Part shown: positions 1 through 7,800 of the stretch, one piece after another
Layout: every line of letters starts with the position of its first letter
Position numbering within the stretch: the first letter of the stretch is position 1
Assembly: GCA_934515035.1 (NCBI GenBank)
Contig: CAKSXP010000041.1
Location: 1-10,637 of the forward strand
DNA length: 10,637 nucleotides
Reading direction: 5' to 3'
Source of the DNA: an uncultured Oscillospiraceae bacterium
GTDB taxonomy: Bacteria > Bacillota > Clostridia > Oscillospirales > Oscillospiraceae
Notes under the pieces: generated by a model
What the model saw: the letters and a program-made list of their open reading frames with translations, nothing else
Told to the model about the DNA's origin: nothing
Databases searched by the model: none
Translations under genes and position numbers: made by a program

Positions 1-1142
1 GCAAGCACAACAACTGGTCCCTCTCCACGGATACCGGCGCAAACCTTCTCGAGCCGGGCGACACGCCGTATGAAAACGCACAGTTCCTGCTCTTCCTCTG
101 CGCCGTCATCAAGGCCGTCGATGAATATCAGGATCTGCTGCGCATCTCCGTTGCCAGCGCCGGAAACGACCACCGTCTCGGTGCCAACGAGGCGCCCCCG
201 GCGATCGTGTCCATGTTCCTCGGCACCGACCTGAGCGAGATACTCACGGCGATCGAGACCGACGCTCCGTACAATTCCAAAGAGAAGGAATTCATGCGCA
301 TCGGCGTTGACACCCTTCCGAAGTTCCCGAAGGACACGACCGACCGCAACCGGACCTCGCCCTTCGCCTTCACCGGAAACAAGTTCGAGTTCCGTATGCC
401 CGGTTCCTCGGTCTCCATTTCCTGCGCCAACACGGTCCTCAATACCTCCGTTGCGGAAGAGCTCCGCCAGTTTGCCGACGAGCTCGAGGGCGCAGAGGAC
501 TTCACCCTCGCGATGCACAGCCTTATCAAAAGGACTATCAAAGAGCACAAGCGCATCATCTTCAACGGCGACGGCTATGACGAGTCCTGGGTCGTGGAAG
601 CCGGAAAGCGCGGTCTGCTCAACCTTCGCTCCACCCCGGACGCGCTGGCTCATATGCTCGACGAAAAGAACGTCTCCCTGTTCGAGTCCCACAGGGTATA
701 CAGCCGCACGGAGCTGGAAGCGCGCTATGAGGTCCTTCTCGAGAACTACTGCAAGCATGTCAACATCGAGGCTCTGACCATGCTGGACATGGCCAACAAG
801 GACATTCTCCCCGCGATGAGCAAATACAGCAAGTCCCTCGCGGACGCCTGCGCGCAGAAAGCCTCCATCTCGCCCGACATCGACTGCACCTATGAAAAGG
901 ACGCCCTCAGGTCGCTCAGTTCGATGATAAGCGCGGTCTACAGACAGGCAAAGAAGCTCGAGGCCGATCTCCTCGACGGCAAATCCGTCCGCGGCAGCGC
1001 AGAGCTCGGCGCATATTACAGGGACGTCATCATTCCCGACATGACCGCTCTCCGTATCCCCGCGGACGAGATGGAAATGATCGCGGACAGCGCCGCATGG
1101 CCCTATCCGTCCTACGGCGAGCTGCTTTTCAGCGTCCGGTAA
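1..1142 (+). CDS. glnN: Glutamine synthetase type III, C-terminal part (5' end outside window)
   Basis: This enzyme makes glutamine from glutamate, ammonium and ATP in the cytoplasm, the entry step of the GS-GOGAT cycle. The reading frame is already open at base 3 and runs to the TAA at 1140-1142, giving 379 visible residues, about half of the roughly 700-residue GS III family. The first residues (KHNNWSLSTDTG) are a GS III signature. They are followed by the active-site segments NDHRLGANEAPPA (about residues 56-68 of the visible part) and RTSPFAFTGNKFEFR (substrate and metal binding). The C-terminal helical region is also GS III-like and unlike GS I. An internal ATG at 207 would give a shorter frame, but homology continues upstream of it, so the true start lies left of the window. 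The amt gene follows after 49 bases with no terminator, suggesting co-transcription. No frameshift or missing key motif is visible. Confidence 0.95.
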   Translation, partial: KHNNWSLSTDTGANLLEPGDTPYENAQFLLFLCAVIKAVDEYQDLLRISVASAGNDHRLGANEAPPAIVSMFLGTDLSEILTAIETDAPYNSKEKEFMRIGVDTLPKFPKDTTDRNRTSPFAFTGNKFEFRMPGSSVSISCANTVLNTSVAEELRQFADELEGAEDFTLAMHSLIKRTIKEHKRIIFNGDGYDESWVVEAGKRGLLNLRSTPDALAHMLDEKNVSLFESHRVYSRTELEARYEVLLENYCKHVNIEALTMLDMANKDILPAMSKYSKSLADACAQKASISPDIDCTYEKDALRSLSSMISAVYRQAKKLEADLLDGKSVRGSAELGAYYRDVIIPDMTALRIPADEMEMIADSAAWPYPSYGELLFSVR

Positions 1143-1191
1143 ATAAGCGGACCCGGCAATTTCCGGCAACTTTTAAAGGGAGGTACATATC

Positions 1192-2943
1192 ATGACAGAA
1201 TCCACCGTGTTGGAAGCGGTATCGGGCGAAGTGTTTTCCGTATGGTTCCTGATCGGCGCGGCCCTCGTTTTCTGGATGCAGGCAGGCTTTGCAATGTGCG
1301 AGGCGGGCTTCACCAGGCCGAAGAACACCGGCAATATCCTTATGAAAAACCTGATGGACTTCTGCATCGGGACCGTCGTTTTCATTCTGATCGGCTTCAG
1401 CCTGCTCATGGGGGAGGACCTCGTCGGTCTCATCGGCAAGCCCGGCTTCGACATTTTCACGGCTTATGAAAACTTCAACTTTTCCTCTTTCGTATTCAAC
1501 CTCATTTTCTGCGCCACGGCCGCCACGATCGTTTCCGGATCCATGGCGGAGCGCACAAAGTTCCTTTCCTACTGCATCTATTCCGCCGTCATTTCCGCGC
1601 TTATCTATCCGATCGAAGCGCACTGGATATGGGGCGGCGGCTGGCTGGCCCATATCGGGTTCCACGACTTTGCCGGCTCCTGCGCTATTCACATGGTCGG
1701 CGGTCTCTGCGCCCTGATCGGCGCAAAGATGCTCGGCCCCCGCATCGGCAAGTTCACCAAACAGCTCGACGGCTCCATCAGGGTCGGCAGCTTTCCGGGA
1801 CACAGTCTCCCGCTCGCCTGTCTCGGCGTGTTCATCCTCTGGCTCGGCTGGTATGGCTTCAACGGTGCCGCGGCGACCTCCGTTGAACAGCTCGGCTCCA
1901 TCTTCCTTACCACCACGGTATCCCCGGCTCTGGCGACCGTGACGTGCATGATCTTCACATGGGTGAAATACGGCAAACCCGATGTCTCCATGTGTCTGAA
2001 CGCGTCTCTTGCCGGTCTTGTCGCCATCACCGCGTCCTGCGACGTCACCAACTGTCTGGGCGCTATCGTGATCGGCATCGTCGCCGGACTGCTCGTGTGC
2101 TTCGGCGTCTGGCTTCTGGACTACAAGCTCCGCATTGACGACCCCGTCGGCGCGGTCGCGGTCCACCTTCTCAACGGCATCTGGGGCACTCTTGCCGTGG
2201 GCCTCTTCGCCACCGACTCGGCGCCCGGCTATTCGATAGCGAACGCCTCCGGCGAAAGGCTCGTCGGACTGTTCTACGGCGGCGGCTTCGAGCTTCTCGG
2301 GCTTCAGTGCATCGGCACAGTTTCCGTCCTCGCCTGGACTGCCGTTACCATCACACTCGCTTTCCTGCTCATCAAAAAGACCGTTGGACTGCGCGTATCC
2401 CGCGAGGAAGAGGTCGAAGGCCTCGACGCCTCCGAACACGGTCTGCCCAGCGCTTACGCCGGCTTCGCCTTCTCCCCCGAGCCCATTCTTGAGGACGGCG
2501 TCGTCATCGTGGGCGAAAGCGTTCCCGCTGATATCGCCGTTGAGGTAACGGCCGTTCCGGTACGCGACAGACAGGCCCCCGGCACGCCGAAGATGACCAA
2601 GGTCGAGATCATCTGCAAGGAATCCCGGCTGGAGGCTCTCAAGAACGCCATGATGGCCATAGGCATAACCGGCATGACCGTATCCCACGTCATGGGCTGC
2701 GGCGCACAGAAAGGCAAGCTCGAGTATTACAGAGGCGTCGCGGTCGAGGCGACGCTGCTTCCAAAGATCCAGGTCGATATCGTCGTCAGCAAGGTCCCCG
2801 TTTCGCAGGTCATCGCGACCGCGAAAAAGGTCCTCTATACCGGACACATCGGCGACGGCAAGATCTTTGTCTACGACGTTGAGAACGTCGTCAAGATCCG
2901 CACCGGCGAGGAGGGCTATGACGCGCTCCAGGATGTGGAATAA
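1192..2943 (+). CDS. amt: Ammonium transporter with fused C-terminal PII (GlnB/GlnK-like) domain
   Basis: This is a membrane ammonium channel of the Amt family (583 residues) that carries its own PII regulator. Residues about 15-400 are hydrophobic and Amt-like. The twin pore histidines are H167 (in DFAGSCAIH) and H325 (in DPVGAVAVH), the recruitment Trp of HWIWGGGW is at 147, and the Phe gate is F223 in WYGFN. The conserved cytoplasmic tail ([18 protein letters not shown]) is followed by a linker of about 45 residues. A full PII domain then runs from about 468 to 583. It keeps Gln39 (Q506), Lys58 (K525), the IGDGKIF loop with Lys90 (K557) and Arg103 (R570) in E. coli GlnB numbering. Tyr51, the uridylylation site, is Val518, and Arg101 is Lys568. 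In separate systems GlnK blocks AmtB by inserting its T-loop; here the tethered domain presumably gates the channel in cis (inference). AAAGGGAGG at 1175-1183 sets the ATG at 1192. No ribosome binding site precedes internal Met468, so a free PII product is unlikely. Confidence 0.95.
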   Translation: MTESTVLEAVSGEVFSVWFLIGAALVFWMQAGFAMCEAGFTRPKNTGNILMKNLMDFCIGTVVFILIGFSLLMGEDLVGLIGKPGFDIFTAYENFNFSSFVFNLIFCATAATIVSGSMAERTKFLSYCIYSAVISALIYPIEAHWIWGGGWLAHIGFHDFAGSCAIHMVGGLCALIGAKMLGPRIGKFTKQLDGSIRVGSFPGHSLPLACLGVFILWLGWYGFNGAAATSVEQLGSIFLTTTVSPALATVTCMIFTWVKYGKPDVSMCLNASLAGLVAITASCDVTNCLGAIVIGIVAGLLVCFGVWLLDYKLRIDDPVGAVAVHLLNGIWGTLAVGLFATDSAPGYSIANASGERLVGLFYGGGFELLGLQCIGTVSVLAWTAVTITLAFLLIKKTVGLRVSREEEVEGLDASEHGLPSAYAGFAFSPEPILEDGVVIVGESVPADIAVEVTAVPVRDRQAPGTPKMTKVEIICKESRLEALKNAMMAIGITGMTVSHVMGCGAQKGKLEYYRGVAVEATLLPKIQVDIVVSKVPVSQVIATAKKVLYTGHIGDGKIFVYDVENVVKIRTGEEGYDALQDVE

Positions 2944-3041
2944 ACAGATATAAAAGCAATGACTGAGAAAAGTAACACGGATCAGCCCGCTTACAGAGAG
3001 CTCGGAAAAGGTGAGAGCCGCGCGGCGGGCCCCGTGTGAAG

Positions 3042-3044
3042 AAC
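3042..3044 (+). promoter_or_regulatory. T-box specifier codon AAC (Asn)
   Basis: AAC lies in the 3' strand of the Stem I specifier loop. It is followed by a purine (A3045) and then the closing helix CUCA (3046-3049), the usual T-box position of the codon that pairs with the tRNA anticodon. AAC reads tRNA-Asn (GUU anticodon), which fits the asparagine synthetase encoded directly downstream. Shifted readings (GAA, ACA or CAC) fit the loop geometry less well. Confidence 0.8.
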
Positions 3045-3142
3045 ACTCAAGAGCTGCTATCTGAACGCGGAAGCTTCTCCGTCAGTAGGTGCGCCGTATT
3101 CCGGGCGTTAACCGGAAACCAAAGAGATCTCTTCGGAGATAA

Positions 3143-3180
3143 GATAGGTGGTACCGCGAGTCTGCGCAGCTCGTCCTGTC
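3143..3180 (+). promoter_or_regulatory. T-box antiterminator
   Basis: Helix A1 pairs GAUAGG (3143-3148) with CCUGUC (3175-3180). Helix A2 pairs GCGAG (3156-3160) with CUCGU (3170-3174). Between them is the seven-base bulge UGGUACC (3149-3155), where UGGU would pair with the free 3' NCCA end of an uncharged tRNA. The A2 and A1 downstream strands overlap the stem and loop of the terminator, so the two folds exclude each other, as expected for this riboswitch class. The variable bulge base is U3152. It pairs normally with an A discriminator base, or by wobble with G, the usual discriminator of tRNA-Asn in E. coli. Confidence 0.88.
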
Positions 3181-3204
3181 ACGAGCTGTGCACATAACTT
3201 TTTT
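3164..3204 (+). terminator. T-box-controlled intrinsic terminator
   Basis: An 11-bp stem pairs 3164-3174 (GCGCAGCUCGU) with 3181-3191 (ACGAGCUGUGC), with one G-U pair and loop CCUGUC. A six-base U tract follows at 3199-3204. The 5' arm shares bases with the antiterminator, so charged tRNA-Asn should favour this hairpin and stop transcription before asnB. Seven bases (3192-3198) separate the hairpin from the U tract, which is more than usual and may lower its efficiency. The asnB ribosome binding site CGGAGG (3205-3210) starts directly after the last U. Confidence 0.8.
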
Positions 3205-3219
3205 CGGAGGTAATCTCAA

Positions 3220-4800
3220 ATGTGTTCAATCATGGGTTATTGCGGTACCGCACTCAGTTTGGAAGAATTCAGATTCGGTTTTGAAAAAACCGTCTCCCGT
3301 GGCCCGGATATGTCAAGGATCGCAGACACCGGCACGGGATTTCTCGGTTTCCACCGGCTCGCCATCATGGGCCTTTCCGAGGCCGGGATGCAGCCGTTCC
3401 GGCTCGGCGGGCGCATGGTCGTCTGCAACGGAGAGATATACGGCTTCCGCCGCCTGAAGCGGGAGCTGGAGGAAAAGGGATACAGCTTTGAAAGCGGCTC
3501 GGACTGCGAGCTGCTGCTGCCTCTCTATGAGGAATACGGCACCGGCATGTTTGAAAAGCTGGACGCCGAGTTTGCGCTTATCATTTACGACGGGGAGAGC
3601 GGCGGACTTATCGCCGCGCGCGACCCGTTCGGCATCCGCCCGCTGTACTACGGATATGACGGCATGGGCGGCATCCTCTTCGCCAGCGAGGCGAAAAACC
3701 TTGTCCCGCTCTGCGGCAGGGTAATGCCCTTCCCGCCCGGGCACTATTACAGGGACGGGGAATTTGTCTGCTACCGCGACATCAGCAGCGTTTCCGCCGT
3801 GTCCCCCGACGATCTTGACACAGCCTGCCGCAAAATACGCGAGAAGCTGATCGCCGGGATCGAAAAGCGGCTTGACGCCGACGCTCCCATCGGCTTTCTT
3901 CTCTCCGGCGGGCTGGACTCCTCCCTTGTCTGCGCAGTCGCGGCAAGGCTATCCGACAAGCCGGTAAAAACCTTCGCTATCGGCATGAGCACGGACGCTA
4001 TCGACCTTAAATACGCAAAGCAGGTCGCGGAATACATCCACTCCGACCACACGGAGGTCATCATAACGGAAAGCGATGTTCTCAAGGCTCTGCCCGAGGT
4101 CGTCGCGCTCCTTGGCACCTGGGATATAACGACGATACGCGCCTCCATCGGCATGTATCTTGTCTGCAAATATATACACGAGAACACCGATCTGCGCGTC
4201 ATCCTGACGGGAGAGATCTCCGACGAGCTTTTCGGCTATAAATACACCGACTTTGCCCCATCGCCCGAGGCCTTCCAGAAAGAGGCCGAAAAGCGCGTGC
4301 GTGAGCTGCACATGTACGACGTTCTCCGCGCCGACCGCTGCATCTCCGTCAACTCTCTCGAGGCGCGCGTGCCCTTCGGCGACCTTGACTTTGCCGGCTA
4401 TGTCATGTCTCTCGACCCGGCGATGAAGGTCAACAGCTATGGCAAGGGCAAATATCTGCTGCGCCGCGCCTTTGAGGGCGACTGGCTGCCGGAGAGCATA
4501 CTCATGCGTGAAAAGGCGGCTTTCAGCGATGCCGTCGGTCATTCCATGGTGGACGATCTGAAGGCCTATGCCGAGACCCGCTACACAGACGAAGAATTTG
4601 AGCGGCTGCGCGCAAAATACACCTACGCCCGGCCATTTACGAAAGAGTCCCTGCTTTACCGTGAGCTGTTCGAGCAGTATTATCCGGGGCAGGCGGAAAT
4701 GATCGCCGATTTCTGGATGCCGAACCGCGAATGGGAGGGCTGCGACGTCAATGACCCCTCCGCGCGCGTGCTCTCCAACTACGGAGGCAGCGGAAACTGA
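3220..4800 (+). CDS. asnB: Asparagine synthetase B (glutamine-hydrolysing)
   Basis: This cytoplasmic enzyme makes asparagine from aspartate, ATP and the amide nitrogen of glutamine, releasing glutamate, AMP and pyrophosphate. The N-terminal class II glutaminase domain (about 1-190) starts with MCSI, where Cys2 becomes the catalytic N-terminal nucleophile. It keeps HRLAIM (R46), NGEIY (N70-G71) and GSDCE (D95) of the glutamine pocket. The synthetase domain (about 200-526) has the ATP pyrophosphatase loop SGGLDSS (229-235), GEISDELFGY (331-340), EARVPFGD and MREKAAFSD with the likely catalytic Lys432. The 526 residues compare with about 554 in E. coli AsnB, and similarity runs over the whole length, including the C-terminal DPSARV motif. 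CGGAGG at 3205-3210, nine bases upstream, supports this ATG. An upstream ATG at 3188 is in another frame and inside the terminator. The T-box with an Asn specifier supports true asparagine synthesis over a generic amidotransferase. gltB follows after 15 bases, so the two are probably co-transcribed. Confidence 0.94.
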   Translation: MCSIMGYCGTALSLEEFRFGFEKTVSRGPDMSRIADTGTGFLGFHRLAIMGLSEAGMQPFRLGGRMVVCNGEIYGFRRLKRELEEKGYSFESGSDCELLLPLYEEYGTGMFEKLDAEFALIIYDGESGGLIAARDPFGIRPLYYGYDGMGGILFASEAKNLVPLCGRVMPFPPGHYYRDGEFVCYRDISSVSAVSPDDLDTACRKIREKLIAGIEKRLDADAPIGFLLSGGLDSSLVCAVAARLSDKPVKTFAIGMSTDAIDLKYAKQVAEYIHSDHTEVIITESDVLKALPEVVALLGTWDITTIRASIGMYLVCKYIHENTDLRVILTGEISDELFGYKYTDFAPSPEAFQKEAEKRVRELHMYDVLRADRCISVNSLEARVPFGDLDFAGYVMSLDPAMKVNSYGKGKYLLRRAFEGDWLPESILMREKAAFSDAVGHSMVDDLKAYAETRYTDEEFERLRAKYTYARPFTKESLLYRELFEQYYPGQAEMIADFWMPNREWEGCDVNDPSARVLSNYGGSGN

Positions 4801-4815
4801 AAGGAGCACCCCAAA

Positions 4816-7800
4816 ATGAACCAGTCAAGCGAACAGACACTGTACAGTCCTCAGTTCGAGCATGACGCCTGCGGCATCGGCGCCGTCATAAACATAGACG
4901 GTACCCGGAGCCACAGCGTCGTCAGCGACGCTCTCTCGATAGTCGAAAAGCTGGAGCACCGCGCCGGCAAGGACGCCACCGGGGAGATCGGCGACGGCGT
5001 CGGCATCATGCTCCAGATCCCCCACCGGTTTTTCGTCAAAGCCGGCGGTGATCTCGGCATAGACCTCGGCGGGGAGCGGGACTACGGCGTCGGCATGTTC
5101 TTCTTCCCGCAGGATATCCTCGCCCGGCGTCAGGCCCAGAAGATGTTTGAGGTCATCTGTGCCAAAGAGGGCGTTGAATTTCTCGCCTGGCGCAAGGTGC
5201 CCGCGGATGCGGACGTGCTCGGCGAAAAGGCAAAGGCCTCCATGCCCTGCATATACCAGTGTTTTGTCCGCCGTCCGGCCAGGGTCGCAAAGGGGCTTGC
5301 CTTCGACCGCAGGCTGTATGTCATACGCCGCGTGTTTGAACAGAGCAACGACAACACCTATGTCGCCTCGTTTTCCTCGAGGACGATCGTATATAAGGGG
5401 ATGTTTCTCGTCCACCAGCTGCGCCGGTTCTATCCCGATCTTCAGGACGAAGACTTCGTCAGCGCGATAGCTCTGGTCCATTCCCGCTTCTCCACCAACA
5501 CCACACCCAGCTGGGAGAGAGCGCACCCGAACCGCTTCATTCTGCATAACGGCGAGATCAACACCATACGCGGCAATGTTGACCGGATGCTGGCCAGAGA
5601 GGAGACGATGCACTCCTCCGTTCTCGACGCGGACATGGATAAGATACTGCCCGTCATCTCCCAGTCCGGTTCCGACTCCGCGATGCTGGACAACACGCTG
5701 GAGTTTCTTGTGATGAACGGTATGCCCCTGCCGCTGGCCGTCATGATACTCATCCCCGAGCCCTGGAAAAACGACGCGGGCATCAGCCGGAAAAAGCGCG
5801 ATCTCTACCGTTATTACTCGACCATGATGGAGCCCTGGGACGGCCCTGCGGCCATCCTCTTCTCCGACGGCGACGTCGTCGGAGCGGTGCTCGACCGCAA
5901 CGGGCTCCGGCCCGCCAGATACTACATAACGAACGACAACAGGCTCATCCTCTCCTCCGAGGTCGGCGTGCTCGACATTCCGCCCGAAAACATCGTCCGC
6001 AAATCCAGGCTCCGGCCCGGAAAGATGCTCCTTGTGGACACGGTGCAGAAGCGCGTTATCTCGGACGAGGAATGCAAGGAATATTACGCCGGACGCCAGC
6101 CCTACGGCGAATGGCTCGACGGACACCTTGTTCAGCTTTCCGAGCTCAAGATACCGAACCACAGGATACCAAAATACAGCCAGACGGAGCGCGACAGGCT
6201 CTACAAGGCCTTCGGCTATACCTACGAGGACATAACGAACGCCATCCTTCCCATGGCGGAAACGGGCTCCGAGCCGACTGCGGCCATGGGCGCCGACATT
6301 CCGCTGGCCGTTCTCTCCGACAAGCACCAGCCTCTGTTCAGCTATTTCAAGCAGCTCTTCGCGCAGGTCACGAACCCGCCTATCGACGCCATACGCGAGG
6401 AAGTCGTTACCGACACGACGGTCTATGCCGGCTGCGACGGCAACCTGCTGATCGAGAAAGCGGACAACTGCAATGTCTTACAGATCAACAACCCGATACT
6501 CACGAGCGTCGATCTCATGAAGATACGCGAGATAGACCGCCCCGGCTTCCGGGTCGGGACCGTCTCCCTGCTTTATTACAAAAACACCTCGCTGGAAAAA
6601 GCGCTCGACAAACTGTTTGTCGACTGCGACCGCGCATACCGCAGCGGCTCCAACATCATAATCCTCTCCGACCGCGGCGTTGACGAAAACCATGTTGCGA
6701 TACCGTCCCTGCTGGCGGTCTCCGCGATCGAGCAATACCTTGTCCGGACAAAGAAGCGCACCGCCGTTTCCATCATCCTCGAGAGCGCGGAGCCGCGCGA
6801 TGTGCACCATTTTGCAACGCTGCTCGGTTACGGCGCGCGCGCCATAAACCCCTATCTGGCGCAGGAATGCATAACCGAACTCATCGACCGCGGCATGCTC
6901 GACAAGGATTATTACACCGCCATCACGGATTACAACAGCGCGATACTCCACGGCATCGTCAAGATCGCCTCCAAAATGGGCATCTCGACCCTCCAGTCCT
7001 ATCAGTCCGCGCAGATATTCGAGGCCGTCGGCATCCGCCGCGACGTCATCAGCAAATACTTTACAAACACCGTCAGCCCCGTGGAGGGGATCGGCCTTGA
7101 GGAGATCGGCGAGGGCGTTGAATGGCGTCACAGCCACGCCTTCGACCCGCTCGGTCTCGGCGTTGATACGACGCTCGACAGCGCAGGCGCGCACAAGCTC
7201 CGCAGCGGTGACAACACCGAATCGCACATGTATGACCCGCGGACGATACTGGCCCTGCGCGAGGCGACCCACACCGGTTCCTATGCGCGCTTCAGGGAAT
7301 ATTCCGCCATGGTCGACGACGAACGCAGTCCCCACACGCTGCGCGGCCTGCTCGAATTTGTCTTTGACGAAAACGGCGGAGTTCCTCTCGAAGAGGTCGA
7401 GCCCGCAAGCGAGATCGTAAAGCGCTTCAAGACAGGCGCCATGTCCTACGGCTCCATATCCGAGGAGGCGCACACCTGCATGGCCGTCGCCATGAACCGT
7501 CTCGGTGGAAAGTCCAACTCCGGCGAGGGCGGCGAGGATCCCGCCAGATTCGGAACGGACAAAAACAGCGCCATAAAGCAGGTCGCCTCCGGCCGCTTCG
7601 GCGTCACCAGCGCATACCTGTGCTCTGCGAAGGAGATACAGATCAAGATGGCGCAGGGCGCAAAGCCCGGAGAGGGCGGACATCTGCCGGGAAGCAAGGT
7701 ATATCCCTGGATAGCAAAAACGCGCTATTCCACGCCCGGCGTGGCGCTCATCTCTCCGCCGCCCCATCACGACATATATTCGATCGAAGATCTGGCGCAG

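Larger units (their letters stand above)
2955..3204 (+). promoter_or_regulatory. T-box riboswitch leader, predicted to sense tRNA-Asn, upstream of asnB
   Basis: The 276-base gap between amt and asnB holds a T-box leader, which reads the charging state of a tRNA and allows transcription when that tRNA is uncharged. Stem I: basal pairs 2955-2958/3055-3058, a GA-rich K-turn-like interruption, then 2964-2967/3046-3049. Above lies the specifier loop, with the AGUA element (2971-2974) opposite GAAGAACA (3038-3045). The stem continues with 2976-2980/3032-3036 and 2985-2990/3025-3030 (GCCCGC/GCGGGC). The apical part has the AGAGAG element (2995-3000) and a GGUG loop (3010-3013). A Stem II-region hairpin is 3099-3104/3112-3117 (UUCCGG/CCGGAA). 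Stem III is 3127-3131/3136-3140 with a UUCG loop. The T-box core AGGUGGUACCGCG is at 3146-3158. The asparagine specifier matches the asnB gene downstream. All pairings were found by hand. Confidence 0.95.

Noticed and set aside
207..1142. Start of glnN at the ATG at 207
   Set aside because: Clear GS III homology continues upstream in the same frame to the window edge, so this ATG is internal.
2593..2943. Internal Met468 as the start of a free GlnK-like protein
   Set aside because: There is no purine-rich ribosome binding site upstream of 2593 (the bases are mostly C and G), and the frame is continuous with the transporter.
2949..2954. TATAAA just after amt as a possible -10 box for the asnB leader
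   Set aside because: No acceptable -35 element lies 16-18 bases upstream (the best is GCTCCA at 2925-2930). A start about seven bases downstream would also remove the 5' strand at the base of T-box Stem I.
3099..3140. Hairpins UUCCGG/CCGGAA and AUCUC/GAGAU as stand-alone terminators
   Set aside because: Neither is followed by a U tract, and both fit the Stem II region and Stem III of the T-box leader.
3188..3457. Small + strand frame starting at 3188
   Set aside because: Its start lies inside the terminator hairpin, it has no ribosome binding site, and it overlaps asnB in another frame with low-complexity content.
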